40,727 bases of DNA from Chloroflexota bacterium (GTDB taxonomy: Bacteria; Chloroflexota; Anaerolineae; Anaerolineales; UBA4823): the NCBI GenBank assembly GCA_029265355.1, contig JAJUJL010000033.1:1-40727 (forward strand), read 5' to 3'. The position numbers and the translations under genes are program-made. This document shows, one piece after another, positions 8,386 to 16,753 of this stretch; position 1 is the stretch's first letter, and each line of letters starts with the position of its first letter. A model generated the notes under the pieces. It made no database searches. It worked only from the letters and a program-made list of their open reading frames with translations, and was not told the DNA's origin.

Positions 8386-8407
8386 TCAGCCCTGCAAGAC
8401 TGTGTTG

Positions 8408-8451
8408 AACGGGACTGGCTGCAGCAGGGAAGCTGCGCTGGTCCCGTTTTT
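8408..8451 (+). terminator. Rho-independent terminator after sufR-sufT
   Basis: AACGGGAC (8408-8415) pairs with GTCCCGTT (8441-8448). Extra pairing inside (GCTGCAGC with GCTGC) extends the stem, and a T-run follows to 8451. Confidence 0.85.
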
Positions 8452-8566
8452 GATTCCGACGGTGGCATACATCTTGCTACCACCTTACTGCCCCCTTTAA
8501 CTCGCAAGGAGGGGAATAAATGTCAATAAACCTTGCAACTTGAGGATAATTACGGTAGGATTAATT

Positions 8567-9391
8567 ATGCAATCAGCCCAGCAACCGGAAAAAGAGACCT
8601 CTCCAGGCGGCTTGCTCAAAGATACCTGGAACTTTTTATGGATCACATCTTTGGTGGGCCTGGTGGTTGCCACCCTGTTCACCGCCTGGACAGAACCCGG
8701 CCTGCTGCCGGCCAGCTTCAGCCGCGACGTCAGCCAGGCGATCCTGCTGCAAGCAACCGAAACTTCGCAATCGCAGCCCACGCCCACGCCGCGCGCCCGC
8801 CCGCTGGTGGGCATCGTGGTGGGTCACTGGGATGACGAGACCGGCGACCCCGGGGCGGTGTGCAGCGACATTGACCTGACCGAATTCCAGGTCAACCAGA
8901 CGATCGCCACGCTGGTGCGCGACCTGCTGCTGGAAGACGGCATCGACGTTGACCTGCTGCGCGAGTTCGACCCGCTGCTTTCCGGTTACCGCGCCACAGC
9001 CCTGATCTCCATCCACGCCGACTCGTGCGAATACATCAACGACCAGGCCACCGGCTTCAAGGTGTCGGCCGCGCTGGCGAATCCAGCCCCAGAGCGCTCA
9101 GCCCGCCTGACCGCCTGCCTGCGCAACCGCTATGGTCAGGCGACCGGGCTATCGCTGCACAACTCCATCACCCCCGACATGACCTCCTATCACGCCTTCG
9201 ATGAGATCGACCCGCAAACGACCGCCGCGATCATCGAGGTGGGCTTCCTCAACCTGGACCGTCAACTGCTCACCCAGGAACCGCAAAAAGCCGCCCAGGG
9301 CATCGTCGATGGGATCAACTGCTTCTTGAACAACGAAAACCTGGCGCCAGCCGTCATCTTACCGACAGAGACACCCGCGAGCACACCATGA
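8567..9391 (+). CDS. N-acetylmuramoyl-L-alanine amidase (Amidase_3), membrane-anchored
   Basis: A 274-aa zinc amidase that cuts the bond between muramic acid and the stem peptide. I use the ATG at 8567, which has TAGGA 5-6 nt upstream; a TTG at 8540 would add nine residues. Residues 23-41 are a membrane anchor, followed by a short Thr/Pro stretch (PTPTPRARP). Catalytic residues fit Amidase_3: H87 (GHWDDETGDPGA), E106, H150 (ISIHADS) and E224 (IIEVGFL). Two small insertions relative to AmiC cannot be judged here. It overlaps the next gene by ATGA and forms a cell-wall operon with two L,D-transpeptidases. Confidence 0.88.
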   Translation: MQSAQQPEKETSPGGLLKDTWNFLWITSLVGLVVATLFTAWTEPGLLPASFSRDVSQAILLQATETSQSQPTPTPRARPLVGIVVGHWDDETGDPGAVCSDIDLTEFQVNQTIATLVRDLLLEDGIDVDLLREFDPLLSGYRATALISIHADSCEYINDQATGFKVSAALANPAPERSARLTACLRNRYGQATGLSLHNSITPDMTSYHAFDEIDPQTTAAIIEVGFLNLDRQLLTQEPQKAAQGIVDGINCFLNNENLAPAVILPTETPASTP

Positions 9392-10551
9392 ACCCTGAAG
9401 AAGGCAGCCACCTCCCCTCTCAGCAGGAAAACTCTGCCCTGGTGCAGGCGCGTTTGCAACTGCGCTTTGGCAACCGCCAGGCGGCGCGGCGCTACGCCCA
9501 GCTTGCCGCCGTTCAACAGCCTGGTAACGAAGAAGCCTGGCTGATCCTGGCAGGCCTATCCAGCCCGCGCGCCAGCGTGGAATATCTCAACCGCGCCCTG
9601 GAAATCAATCCAGGCAGCGCGCGCGCCCGGCAGGGAATGCGCTGGGCGGCGCGCCGGCTGCGGCAGGAAGCAGCCAGGCGTCAGGCTCTGGCCGCTGAAT
9701 CCGCCGGTCCGGCGACGCCGGCGCTCGAAGACGCCCCCAGCGCGGCGGCGCCTGAGCCGGCCGGGCCGCGGCGCATCGTGCCCCAGAGCATCCCGGACGA
9801 AGCCTTTGTGCGGCGCAAGCCAGCCCTGCTGCCCTACGCCGCCGCGCTGGGATTGCTGCTGCTGGGCTGCCTGGCGTGGTTTGGCACCCCCTACCTGGTC
9901 AAGGCCATCTCGGCTCCCCAGGCGCTGGCAGCCATACCCGCCTTCCTGCTCAAGGAAACGCGCACACCCACGCCCACTTCCACTGCCACGCTCACACCCA
10001 CCAGCACCACCACGCTGACTCCCACCATCACCCCCAGCCCGACGGCCACCGAGACGCCGCTGCCCACCGAGACTCCCCTGCCGAGCGACACGCCCACCGC
10101 CACCGCCACCGCTCACTCCGGTCGGAAAAACCGCCAACTGGCCGGCGGCGGCGGGGGAGATTACAACTTCCCCGGTCGCCCGGCGCAGGTGGGCGCAGAC
10201 GAGTTCTGGGTGGACGTGGACCTCAGCCAGCAGCGCGTCTACGCCTACCAGGGCGATACGCTGCTCAACTCTTTCCTGGTCTCCACCGGCACCTGGGCAA
10301 CCCCCACGGTGGTTGGCACCTTCAAGATTTACGTGCGCTACCGCGCCGCCGACATGTCTGGTCCCGGCTACTACCTGCCCAACGTGCCCTACGTGATGTA
10401 TTTCTACAAGGGTTACGGTCTGCACGGCACCTACTGGCACAACAACTTCGGCACACCGATGAGCCATGGCTGCGTCAACCTGCGCACTTCCGACGCCGCC
10501 TGGGTCTTCGAGCGGGCGCGCATTGGCACGATCGTCAACGTCCACAGGTAG
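9388..10551 (+). CDS. L,D-transpeptidase with cytoplasmic TPR-like region and Thr/Pro linker
   Basis: A 387-aa protein in four parts. Residues 20-95 are TPR-like helices (ARRYAQLAAVQQPGNEEAWL, then ALEINPGSARAR). Residues 147-168 are a transmembrane segment. Residues 191-242 are a Thr/Pro linker of a kind common in Chloroflexota surface proteins. Residues 272-387 are a YkuD catalytic domain with H346 (LHGTYWHNN) and the S359-H-G-C362 nucleophile. It should link peptidoglycan stem peptides or attach proteins outside the membrane, with the helical part inside. It overlaps the amidase by 4 nt, and the next gene starts 2 nt after its stop. Confidence 0.9.
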   Translation: MNPEEGSHLPSQQENSALVQARLQLRFGNRQAARRYAQLAAVQQPGNEEAWLILAGLSSPRASVEYLNRALEINPGSARARQGMRWAARRLRQEAARRQALAAESAGPATPALEDAPSAAAPEPAGPRRIVPQSIPDEAFVRRKPALLPYAAALGLLLLGCLAWFGTPYLVKAISAPQALAAIPAFLLKETRTPTPTSTATLTPTSTTTLTPTITPSPTATETPLPTETPLPSDTPTATATAHSGRKNRQLAGGGGGDYNFPGRPAQVGADEFWVDVDLSQQRVYAYQGDTLLNSFLVSTGTWATPTVVGTFKIYVRYRAADMSGPGYYLPNVPYVMYFYKGYGLHGTYWHNNFGTPMSHGCVNLRTSDAAWVFERARIGTIVNVHR

Positions 10552-10553
10552 GC

Positions 10554-11609
10554 ATGTTTCCGTCCATCCTCTTCCGCTCGGCAGATGAGAGCGCGCCATT
10601 GCCGCTCTCCCGGCGGGATTTCTTGAAGCTGTGCGCAGCCGGGCTGTTCTCGGCAGTCGCCACCAGCGCCTTCCGCTTCGCTGAGCTCGCCCCAGAGCAG
10701 CAAGGCCGCGTCGCAGAAAGCTACGCCACCGTGTACGCCCAGCCCTCGCTGGAGAGCCAGGCTTTGAAGAAATTCTGGCGCGATACGGTCTTCCCCATCG
10801 CCGAGGTGACCATTGGCGATAAAGAGCCGGAGCACAACCGGGTGTGGTATCACGTTGCGGGAGAGGGGTACGTCCATTCTGGCGGCATCCAGCCGGTGCA
10901 GACGCGCCCCAACCTGACAGAAGATGTGCCGGCTTCCGGCGCCCTGGCCGAGGTGACCGTGCCCTTCACCGACGCCCACTGGCGCCCTGGAAACGAGTAT
11001 CCGACCGCTTACCGCTTTTATTACGAAACCACGCATTGGGTGGTGCAGCGGGTGCAGGACCACAGCGGCGAATCGTGGTACCGCATCCTGGACGACAAGT
11101 GGAAGTATTTCTATTACGTGCCTGCCCGGCACCTGCGCATCTTGCCCTACAGCGAGCTGGCGCCGCTCTCGCCGCAGGTGCCGCCCGCTGCCAAGCGCCT
11201 GGAGGTCAACACCAGCGCCCAGGCAGTCATCGCCTACGAATTCGAGCGCCCGGTATTCATGACGCGCACCGCCACCGGGGCGCGCTTCTCCAACGGCGAT
11301 TTCTCCACCCCACACGGGCGCTACATCACCGCCCACAAGCGCCCCTACCGCCACATGGCGGCTGGCAACCTGGCTGCCAACGGTTACGACCTGCCCGGCG
11401 TGCCCTGGGTGACCTACATCACCGAATCGGGCATCTCTTTTCACGGCACTTACTGGCACAACAACTTCGGCAGGCCGCGCTCGCACGGCTGCATCAACCT
11501 GACCCCCAGCGCCGCGAAATGGGTCTTTCGCTGGTGCACGCCGGTCGTGCCTCCCAACCAGCAGTTTGCCATCGAAGCCGACGGCGCGACGGTTGTGGAT
11601 GTGATATAA
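10554..11609 (+). CDS. Tat-exported L,D-transpeptidase
   Basis: A 351-aa YkuD-family enzyme. The start at 10554 gives an N-terminus with a twin-arginine motif, S19-R-R-D-F-L-K25, followed by a hydrophobic run to about residue 40, so export of the folded enzyme through Tat is likely. tatB and tatC lie at 29041-30450. Residues 55-200 hold two SH3-like segments (YATVYAQPSLESQ; TTHWVVQRVQDHSGESWYRI). The catalytic domain covers about 218-351, with HGTYWHNNFG at 297-306 and S310-H-G-C313. Its active-site block is almost the same as in the upstream paralogue, suggesting duplication. Confidence 0.9.
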   Translation: MFPSILFRSADESAPLPLSRRDFLKLCAAGLFSAVATSAFRFAELAPEQQGRVAESYATVYAQPSLESQALKKFWRDTVFPIAEVTIGDKEPEHNRVWYHVAGEGYVHSGGIQPVQTRPNLTEDVPASGALAEVTVPFTDAHWRPGNEYPTAYRFYYETTHWVVQRVQDHSGESWYRILDDKWKYFYYVPARHLRILPYSELAPLSPQVPPAAKRLEVNTSAQAVIAYEFERPVFMTRTATGARFSNGDFSTPHGRYITAHKRPYRHMAAGNLAANGYDLPGVPWVTYITESGISFHGTYWHNNFGRPRSHGCINLTPSAAKWVFRWCTPVVPPNQQFAIEADGATVVDVI

Positions 11610-11616
11610 ATTAAAT

Positions 11617-12042
11617 ATGCCAACTAAAGCAGTGTTCGAAGGTTTGGTAATCGACGAATTCGACCAGCCGGTGACGGTGGCCTACGTGGGCGAGGAGCCC
11701 TGCTACGTGGTGAACGACGCCGGGTTTCGCCGGCACATCCCCTCCGAGCAGGTGGACCGCCAGGTGCTGGACGAGATGCGCCGCATGATCGAAGGCCACG
11801 AGGAAGCCCTGACCGAGCAAGCCGCCTCGATGCTCGGCCAGGACGACATTTTCTCGCGAGCGATGATCCTCACCCAGCTCAAGAATATGGACAAGCAGTT
11901 CGAACTTCTGCTGCAGGTGGGGCTGCCGGAGGAAACCCGCGCCTACCTGGGCATGATGGGCTTCCACGTGCGCATCAACGTGCACGGCGAAGTGCTGGAG
12001 GTCGAACAGCCCGGCATGATCGACCCGGATGCGGGGGAGTAA
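11617..12042 (+). CDS. Conserved-looking 141-aa protein of unknown function
   Basis: Not recognised. The protein is acidic and soluble without a signal peptide. It begins with a beta-rich part (AVFEGLVIDEFDQPVTVAYVG), passes through a long charged helix (residues ~45-85: QVDRQVLDEMRRMIEGHEE) and ends with another beta part (GFHVRINVHGEVLEVEQPG). It starts 7 nt after the second L,D-transpeptidase and looks like the last gene of that operon. A hairpin element 8 nt downstream would end the transcript. A cell-wall link is guilt by association only. Confidence 0.7.
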   Translation: MPTKAVFEGLVIDEFDQPVTVAYVGEEPCYVVNDAGFRRHIPSEQVDRQVLDEMRRMIEGHEEALTEQAASMLGQDDIFSRAMILTQLKNMDKQFELLLQVGLPEETRAYLGMMGFHVRINVHGEVLEVEQPGMIDPDAGE

Positions 12043-12049
12043 GCAAAGT

Positions 12050-12137
12050 TTTACCGCCAAGGCGCAAAAAGCGCTAAGGATTTCAGGCTAATCATAAAAA
12101 CCAAGGAAACTTTGCGCCTTTGCGGCTTTGCGGTAAA
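12050..12137. repeat. Dispersed inverted repeat between convergent genes
   Basis: The left arm TTTACCGCCAAGGCGCAAA begins at 12050. The right side (TTTGCGCCTTTGCGG from 12110, ending GCGGTAAA at 12137) is its complement with an extra 8-nt unit. The type, ending in GCGGTAAA and built of GCGCCTTTGC words, resembles intergenic palindromes seen in many bacterial genomes. It lies between the 141-aa gene and the convergent flavin reductase, and could terminate both. Confidence 0.7.
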
Positions 12138-12145
12138 TTTCCCCA

Positions 12146-12637
12146 CTAGCCAGCGTAGCTCCAGCCGATCTTGGGCAGCGTGAGCGTGTCGCCCACCTCG
12201 CCTTCCTTGAGCACCTCTCCGCCCACCACCAGCCCAACCACCAGGATATGGTCGCCGCCGTCGTCGTGCAGCGCGGCGACTTCGCATTCCAGGTAAGCCG
12301 CGGCGCCCTGCAGCACCGGGCAGCCAGTGTGCGGTGCGGGTGTGAAGGAAGCCTGCGCCATTTTATCGGGATTCTTGGAGCGTCCCTTGGTGAACGGGCG
12401 CAGAGCGTCGAAATCGGACTGCAGGAACAGGTTGACGGCGAAGACGCGCCCGGTTTCGATCAGCCCCTGGGTGTAGCTGCCTTTTTGCAAAGCCAGGGTA
12501 ACCATGCGCGGGGAAAACGAGGACTGCATCACCCAGTTGGCGACCATGGCGTTGGATTCGCCAGCCGCGGTGCTGGTGATGGCGTAGAAGCCGTAGGGCA
12601 TGCGCTTGAGAATAGCTTTGATAGGATCTTCGGCCAT
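12146..12637 (-). CDS. Flavin reductase-like FMN-binding protein
   Basis: A 163-aa protein with the flavin reductase-like split-barrel fold (FMN-binding, often NAD(P)H:flavin reductases or the reductase part of two-component oxygenases). Supporting features are the N-terminal MPYGFYAITS strand, the central NAMVANWVMQSSFSPRMV segment that forms the FMN site, and LECEVAALHDDGGDHILVVG near the C-terminus. I chose ATG 12637 because AGGAG lies 8 nt upstream; the GTG three codons earlier overlaps that site. No partner oxygenase is adjacent; the P450 is 23 kb away. Confidence 0.82.
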   Translation of the reverse strand: MAEDPIKAILKRMPYGFYAITSTAAGESNAMVANWVMQSSFSPRMVTLALQKGSYTQGLIETGRVFAVNLFLQSDFDALRPFTKGRSKNPDKMAQASFTPAPHTGCPVLQGAAAYLECEVAALHDDGGDHILVVGLVVGGEVLKEGEVGDTLTLPKIGWSYAG

Positions 12638-12804
12638 GCGGATCACTCCTGTGGAATGTTATGATGTAAGAATTATAAACAGGAGAGGCAGGTTGTGAGA
12701 TCAGATTTTTATTAGAAATCTCATAATAATCGCCGGTCTACAGGCCAGGATAGCCCGCGCCAAATCAACCCCAACCACGATAGAAATTATGTTAGCATAG
12801 CAGC

Positions 12805-13938
12805 ATGAATCCCCGCCAGCGAGTGCTCGCCGCCCTCAACTTCGAGACGCCCGATCGCGCACCGGTGGTGATCGGCGCCAGCAACGCCACCGGTATGCGC
12901 CTGAAACCCTACGCACAGTTGCAGAGGCTGCTGGGGTTGAATGATGGGGTCGAATATCTGTACGATTGGCCTGAGCTCGGCGCAGTGCGCATGAGCGAGC
13001 CGGTGCTGCAGGCGCTGCACAGCGACGTGCGCGGCGCGTGGGATCGCTTCCCCGCTCACATCTACGCCCGCAACCAGGAACGCCCGGCGCACGCCCCATT
13101 CATCGACGACTGGGGTATCGGGCAGGTGGAGATCGAGCCCGGCGTGTGGACGCAGGGCATTCACCCATTGGCAGAGGCGCAGACCCTGGACGACCTGGAG
13201 GCTTACCCCTGGCCTGACATGCAAGATCCCAGCCGCCTGGCGCACCTGCGCGCTCACGTGCAAGGCCTGGCGAGGCCTGGGGAGTACGCCATCCTGGGCG
13301 CGCCCTGGTTGATGTTCCCTTTCGAGCGCGCCATGGCTCTGATGGGCATGGAGAACCTGCTGTTGCGCATGGTAACCGATCCAGAGTTCGTCCAGGCGCT
13401 GCTGGCGCGCATCACCGCACTGTGCAAAGAGCACATGGGCAACTTCCTGCGGGAGGCGGGGGATGCGCTGGACATGATCAAGATCGGCGACGACCTGGGC
13501 GGACAGCAGCGCCCCCTGATCTCACCCGCCATGTACCGACGGCTGCTCAAGCCTTTCCACGCCGATTTCATCGCCTTCATCAAAGAGCGCACCCGTGCAA
13601 AGGTCTTTTTCCACAGCGACGGGGATGTCTTCGACCTGGTGGAAGACTTCATCGAGATCGGCGTGGACATCCTCAACCCGATCCAGACCTCGGCTGGCAA
13701 AATGGGTCAGCTTGTGGAATTGAAACAGCGCTACGGCAAGAACCTGGTCTTCTGCGGGGGCATCGACACCCAGACCATCCTGTCGCACGGCACGCCCCAG
13801 GCGGTGCGCGCCGAGGTGCAGCGGGTGAGCGCCATTTTGGGGAAAGGCGGTGGCTACCTGCTCAGCGCGGTGCACACCATCACCGACAATGTGCCGGCCG
13901 AGAACGTGCTGGCGCTGGTGGAAGCTTTCCAGGCATGA
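12805..13938 (+). CDS. UroD-family (uroporphyrinogen decarboxylase-like) protein
   Basis: A 377-aa TIM-barrel protein of the uroporphyrinogen decarboxylase superfamily. It starts with the family opening (NPRQRVLAALNFETPDRAPV) and contains FHSDGDVFDLVEDFIEIGVD and LVFCGGIDTQ, typical of the MtaA/CmuA methyltransferase-like branch, in which His and Cys bind zinc. It lacks the N-terminal arginine pattern of true HemE, and no other haem gene is nearby. Methyl transfer or a decarboxylase-like reaction are both possible. Its stop overlaps the start of the radical-SAM gene by ATGA, a strong sign that the two work together. Confidence 0.85.
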   Translation: MNPRQRVLAALNFETPDRAPVVIGASNATGMRLKPYAQLQRLLGLNDGVEYLYDWPELGAVRMSEPVLQALHSDVRGAWDRFPAHIYARNQERPAHAPFIDDWGIGQVEIEPGVWTQGIHPLAEAQTLDDLEAYPWPDMQDPSRLAHLRAHVQGLARPGEYAILGAPWLMFPFERAMALMGMENLLLRMVTDPEFVQALLARITALCKEHMGNFLREAGDALDMIKIGDDLGGQQRPLISPAMYRRLLKPFHADFIAFIKERTRAKVFFHSDGDVFDLVEDFIEIGVDILNPIQTSAGKMGQLVELKQRYGKNLVFCGGIDTQTILSHGTPQAVRAEVQRVSAILGKGGGYLLSAVHTITDNVPAENVLALVEAFQA

Positions 13939-15215
13939 GCAGCCGGCAGCGCCAACCCCCGCCTGCCTTTCATGTGATGGCCAAGCCGCGCGGCGCCATC
14001 TGTAACCTGGACTGCCAGTACTGTTTTTATTTATCAAAGGAAGAACTCTTTCTGGGCAGCCAGTTCCGCATGCCTGACGAGGTGCTGGAGGCTTACATCC
14101 GCCAGTACATCGCCGCCCAGCGCGTGCCCGAGGTGACTTTCACCTGGCAGGGAGGCGAGCCCACCCTGATGGGTCTGGATTTTTACCGCAAGGCGGTGGC
14201 TTTCCAGCGGCAGTACTGCCCGCCTGGGGTGACGATTCACAACGCGCTGCAAACCAACGCTACCACGCTCGATGAAGCCTGGGCGCAGTTCTTCAAAGAG
14301 CACGATTTCCTGATCGGCGTCAGCCTGGACGGCCCGCGCCACTTGCACGACGCCTACCGGGTGGATAAGGGCGGCAAACCCACCTTCGAGCGGGTGATGG
14401 CCGGCATCGCGCTGCTGAAGAAGCACCGCGTCGAGTTCAATATCCTGGCGTGCGTCAATGCGCTGACCGCCGAACATCCGATAGAGATATATCGCTTCCT
14501 GCGCGACGAGGTCGAGGCGCAGTACCTGCAGTTCATTCCCATCGTCGAACCGCAAGCGGGCGATGCCCTGGTTTCAGCGCGCAGCGTCAACGGTCGCCAG
14601 TACGGGCAGTTTCTCATCGCCATTTTCGATGAGTGGCTGCGCCGGGATGTCGGGCGGGTTTTCGTGCAACTGTTCGATGTGGCGCTGGGCGTCTGGCACG
14701 GAATGCCCGCCGGGCTGTGCATCTTCAGCGAGACCTGCGGGCTGGCGCTGGCTTTGGAACACAACGGCGCCTTATACGCCTGCGATCACTTCGTCGAGCC
14801 GCGCTACCACCTGGGCAACATCCAGGAGCAAAACTTGCTGGAGCTGGTGGCTTCGCCGCAGCAGCAGCAGTTCGGGTTGGATAAGCGCCAGACGCTGCCG
14901 CGCTACTGCCGCGAGTGCCAGGTGCGCTTCATCTGCAACGGCGGCTGCCCCAAGGACCGCCTGCTGCGCACACCGCACGGCGAGCCCGGTCTGAACTACC
15001 TGTGCGAGGGCTATAAGGCGTTCTTTACGCATATCGATGAGCCGATGCGGCTGATGAGCGCGCTGCTGAGAATGCAGCGCTCGCCGGCGGAGGTGATGAG
15101 GCTCAGGTCAGGCGCGGCGGGAGCGGTTGCACCTGCCAGCACCCATCCACGAGAAGCTGAGAAGAGAACCAGGCGCGGGCGGAGGGGGAGGCGCGGGCAA
15201 GCCATCCACGAATAG
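13935..15215 (+). CDS. Radical SAM/SPASM protein, anaerobic sulfatase-maturase type
   Basis: A 426-aa radical SAM enzyme. The SAM cluster motif is C23-x3-C27-x2-C30 (CNLDCQYC). TWQGGEPTLMG and SLDGPRHLHD follow, as in anSME. The C-terminal SPASM region has CIFSETCG, ALYACDHFVEP and CRECQVRFICNGGC, ending with a further Cys (LCEGY), enough for two auxiliary [4Fe-4S] clusters. anSMEs turn Cys or Ser into formylglycine in sulfatases. No sulfatase is in the window, so the substrate is unknown. The last ~35 residues are a basic tail (KRTRRGRRGRRG). The ATG at 13935 overlaps the UroD-like gene. Confidence 0.88.
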   Translation: MSSRQRQPPPAFHVMAKPRGAICNLDCQYCFYLSKEELFLGSQFRMPDEVLEAYIRQYIAAQRVPEVTFTWQGGEPTLMGLDFYRKAVAFQRQYCPPGVTIHNALQTNATTLDEAWAQFFKEHDFLIGVSLDGPRHLHDAYRVDKGGKPTFERVMAGIALLKKHRVEFNILACVNALTAEHPIEIYRFLRDEVEAQYLQFIPIVEPQAGDALVSARSVNGRQYGQFLIAIFDEWLRRDVGRVFVQLFDVALGVWHGMPAGLCIFSETCGLALALEHNGALYACDHFVEPRYHLGNIQEQNLLELVASPQQQQFGLDKRQTLPRYCRECQVRFICNGGCPKDRLLRTPHGEPGLNYLCEGYKAFFTHIDEPMRLMSALLRMQRSPAEVMRLRSGAAGAVAPASTHPREAEKRTRRGRRGRRGQAIHE

Positions 15216-15542
15216 AATTCGAATCTGCGGATGATCACAGCTTGTGCCCGCATCAAGTCGCCAATACAGACGCGATGCTGATAATGGACATCAAATTAGC
15301 AAAGTCCGCCTCTCAAGTTCAGTCAATAGTTCGGACAATCATGGTCAGGCTGTCATCGCGAGCGACAGCGAAGCGATCTCCGCGATAATCCAGGGGATTG
15401 CCACGCCCCTGCGGGGCTCGCAAGACCCGTGAAGTGAATGATGTCCGAACGGTTGTCCGAAGGTCAGCCACCCCGCTTGACGGTTCGGGCGACAATCAAT
15501 ATGATGTTAACAAATCGAAACTCATCAAACAAGGAGTCTCCC
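15216..15542. other. Intergenic stretch with one mosaic repeat
   Basis: 327 bp without a gene I can support. It contains the dispersed M1-M2 repeat (15349-15422) and an AAGGAGT ribosome site at its right end for the gene at 15543. I see no clear terminator or promoter. Confidence 0.6.
15349..15422. repeat. Dispersed mosaic repeat, modules M1-M2
   Basis: M1 (15349-15381, 33 nt, containing TCATCGCGAGCGACAGCG) is followed after 6 nt by M2 (15388-15422, 35 nt, containing ATTGCCACGCCCCTGCGG). Both modules occur unchanged in the other order at 18485-18572. M2 contains the short palindrome GCCCCTGCGGGGC. Confidence 0.85.
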
Positions 15543-15893
15543 ATGTCATTCTGGAACATTGTAACCGGCTTTGTGGGTATCATCTTTGCACTGGCGATCA
15601 CTGCTGGGGCGATTTACGTCATTCGTAAGCCGCTGACGCGCTTCTTGGAGAAGATCATCGACGACAGCGAAGTCGCCACGCTGGGCGCTACCTTCATCCT
15701 GCTGCTGCTTGGGTTGGATGGGCTGGAGGCGGTGCTGGGCTATTTCACGCAGGCCAATCTCAGTACGCTCTTCAACGGTCTGGTGCGTCTGCTGAACAGC
15801 CTGGCGGGCACCGTGCAGTGGGCGGCTTATATCGGCGCGCTGCTGTTCATCGGCTATGCCATCCGCAGCAGCCTTGTGGCGCGCCGGGAATAA
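15543..15893 (+). CDS. Small integral membrane protein, unknown
   Basis: A 116-aa protein with three likely membrane segments: about residues 4-26 (IVTGFVGIIFALAITAGAIYV), 45-65 and 86-110. A charged stretch (RFLEKIIDDSE) lies between the first and second. I chose ATG 15543 because AAGGAGT lies 7-8 nt upstream; a longer in-frame reading from 15438 passes through repeat-adjacent sequence and gives no sensible leader. No conserved motif is recognised and it appears to stand alone. Confidence 0.75.
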   Translation: MSFWNIVTGFVGIIFALAITAGAIYVIRKPLTRFLEKIIDDSEVATLGATFILLLLGLDGLEAVLGYFTQANLSTLFNGLVRLLNSLAGTVQWAAYIGALLFIGYAIRSSLVARRE

Positions 15894-16005
15894 TCATCAC
15901 CAAAGTTCATATCGGATTCCAGCGCGCCTTGATTGGAACCAGAGCGATCCCCGGGTTATCCAAGCCGGCACCTGCAAGGTGGCTGATCGGGTTGGTAAAC
16001 TAGCG

Positions 16006-16437
16006 CTAGTCTTCGCCGATCCAGTGCACCCAACTCAACCCCAGCCGGGCAGCAGCATTTGCCAGCCGCCGGTCGCCGGTCCACAGATCTGTGCCGATTT
16101 GCTCCGCCAGGGCCAGGTATTGAGCATCGTAAGCCCTGGATTGACCCAACCGGTCTGCCCAGATCAAGGCACGCTGGTGCAAGGCTTCCGTTGGCCAGAC
16201 GCTTTCGATATTGACGGTCTTTACCTTTTGGAAGATCTGTTTGACCAGCTTCTGGTTAAGAAGTCCTTGAGCCGTTGCCCGGCGCAACACGGTAATCAAT
16301 TCATACTCCCACAGCACCGGTGCAGTAAGTATCTTCCCTTCTAATTTCCAGGTACTGATCCTCTTTTCCGATGCATGCGAATACGGCAGGGGTAATATTA
16401 TCGCGGCCATGATATTGGCATCCAGCACGATATTCAT
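16006..16437 (-). CDS. PIN-domain ribonuclease toxin (VapC-like)
   Basis: A 143-aa PIN-domain protein. The acidic metal-binding set is visible: D6 (VLDANIM), E44 (LWEYEL), D104 (YDAQYLALAE) and D122 (TGDRRL). PIN toxins cut RNA, commonly tRNA or rRNA. Its start overlaps the antitoxin stop by 4 nt, the usual order antitoxin then toxin. The overlap suggests coupled translation so that antitoxin is made in excess. All active-site residues are present, so it is probably functional. Confidence 0.9.
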   Translation of the reverse strand: MNIVLDANIMAAIILPLPYSHASEKRISTWKLEGKILTAPVLWEYELITVLRRATAQGLLNQKLVKQIFQKVKTVNIESVWPTEALHQRALIWADRLGQSRAYDAQYLALAEQIGTDLWTGDRRLANAAARLGLSWVHWIGED

Positions 16438-16736
16438 GCTTCGCCTCGCCAGACTCTATCCATATCTTCATCCCGCTCATTTCTGGCTTCTTCAAGCAGA
16501 TTCCCGGTATATATTCCATGTTCTTCTTCGATCTGGCGCCGGATCTCTGCGAGTTCCTGCAATGCCTTCAGCTCGCTCTGTAACCGGACTTCTCGATCCT
16601 TTTTTTCCACCCATTCGCGTATGATCTCCCGCACCAGCTCGGAGACGCTGCGATTCTCCTGGCGAGCGGTTTCCACCAGGACCTGATGCTGCTCCGGCTC
16701 GAGCAAGATCTGGGCTCGATATTTGGTCGGCTGCAT
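16434..16736 (-). CDS. Ribbon-helix-helix antitoxin partner of the PIN toxin
   Basis: A 100-aa protein. Residues 1-45 fit a ribbon-helix-helix DNA-binding domain: a beta strand (KYRAQILLEPEQ) followed by two helices (ENRSVSELVREIIREWVEKK). The rest is a long charged helix (residues 45-75), then a tail that would wrap the toxin. GGAGGTG lies 4 nt before the ATG. A promoter with an overlapping palindrome (16754-16775) sits directly upstream, as expected for an autorepressed pair. Confidence 0.85.
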   Translation of the reverse strand: MQPTKYRAQILLEPEQHQVLVETARQENRSVSELVREIIREWVEKKDREVRLQSELKALQELAEIRRQIEEEHGIYTGNLLEEARNERDEDMDRVWRGEA

Positions 16737-16753
16737 ATTTCACCTCCACCCGT

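Noticed and set aside
12805-13938. True HemE for haem synthesis
   Set aside because: The sequence fits the MtaA/CmuA-like branch better and no haem genes are nearby.
15244-15628. Short frames across the M1-M2 repeat
   Set aside because: They encode the repeat itself (RSDSEAIS...) and lack ribosome sites.
16006-16736. A larger defence island around the toxin pair
   Set aside because: Neighbours are a decayed hydrolase, repeats and housekeeping-type genes; no nuclease, helicase or sensor genes.
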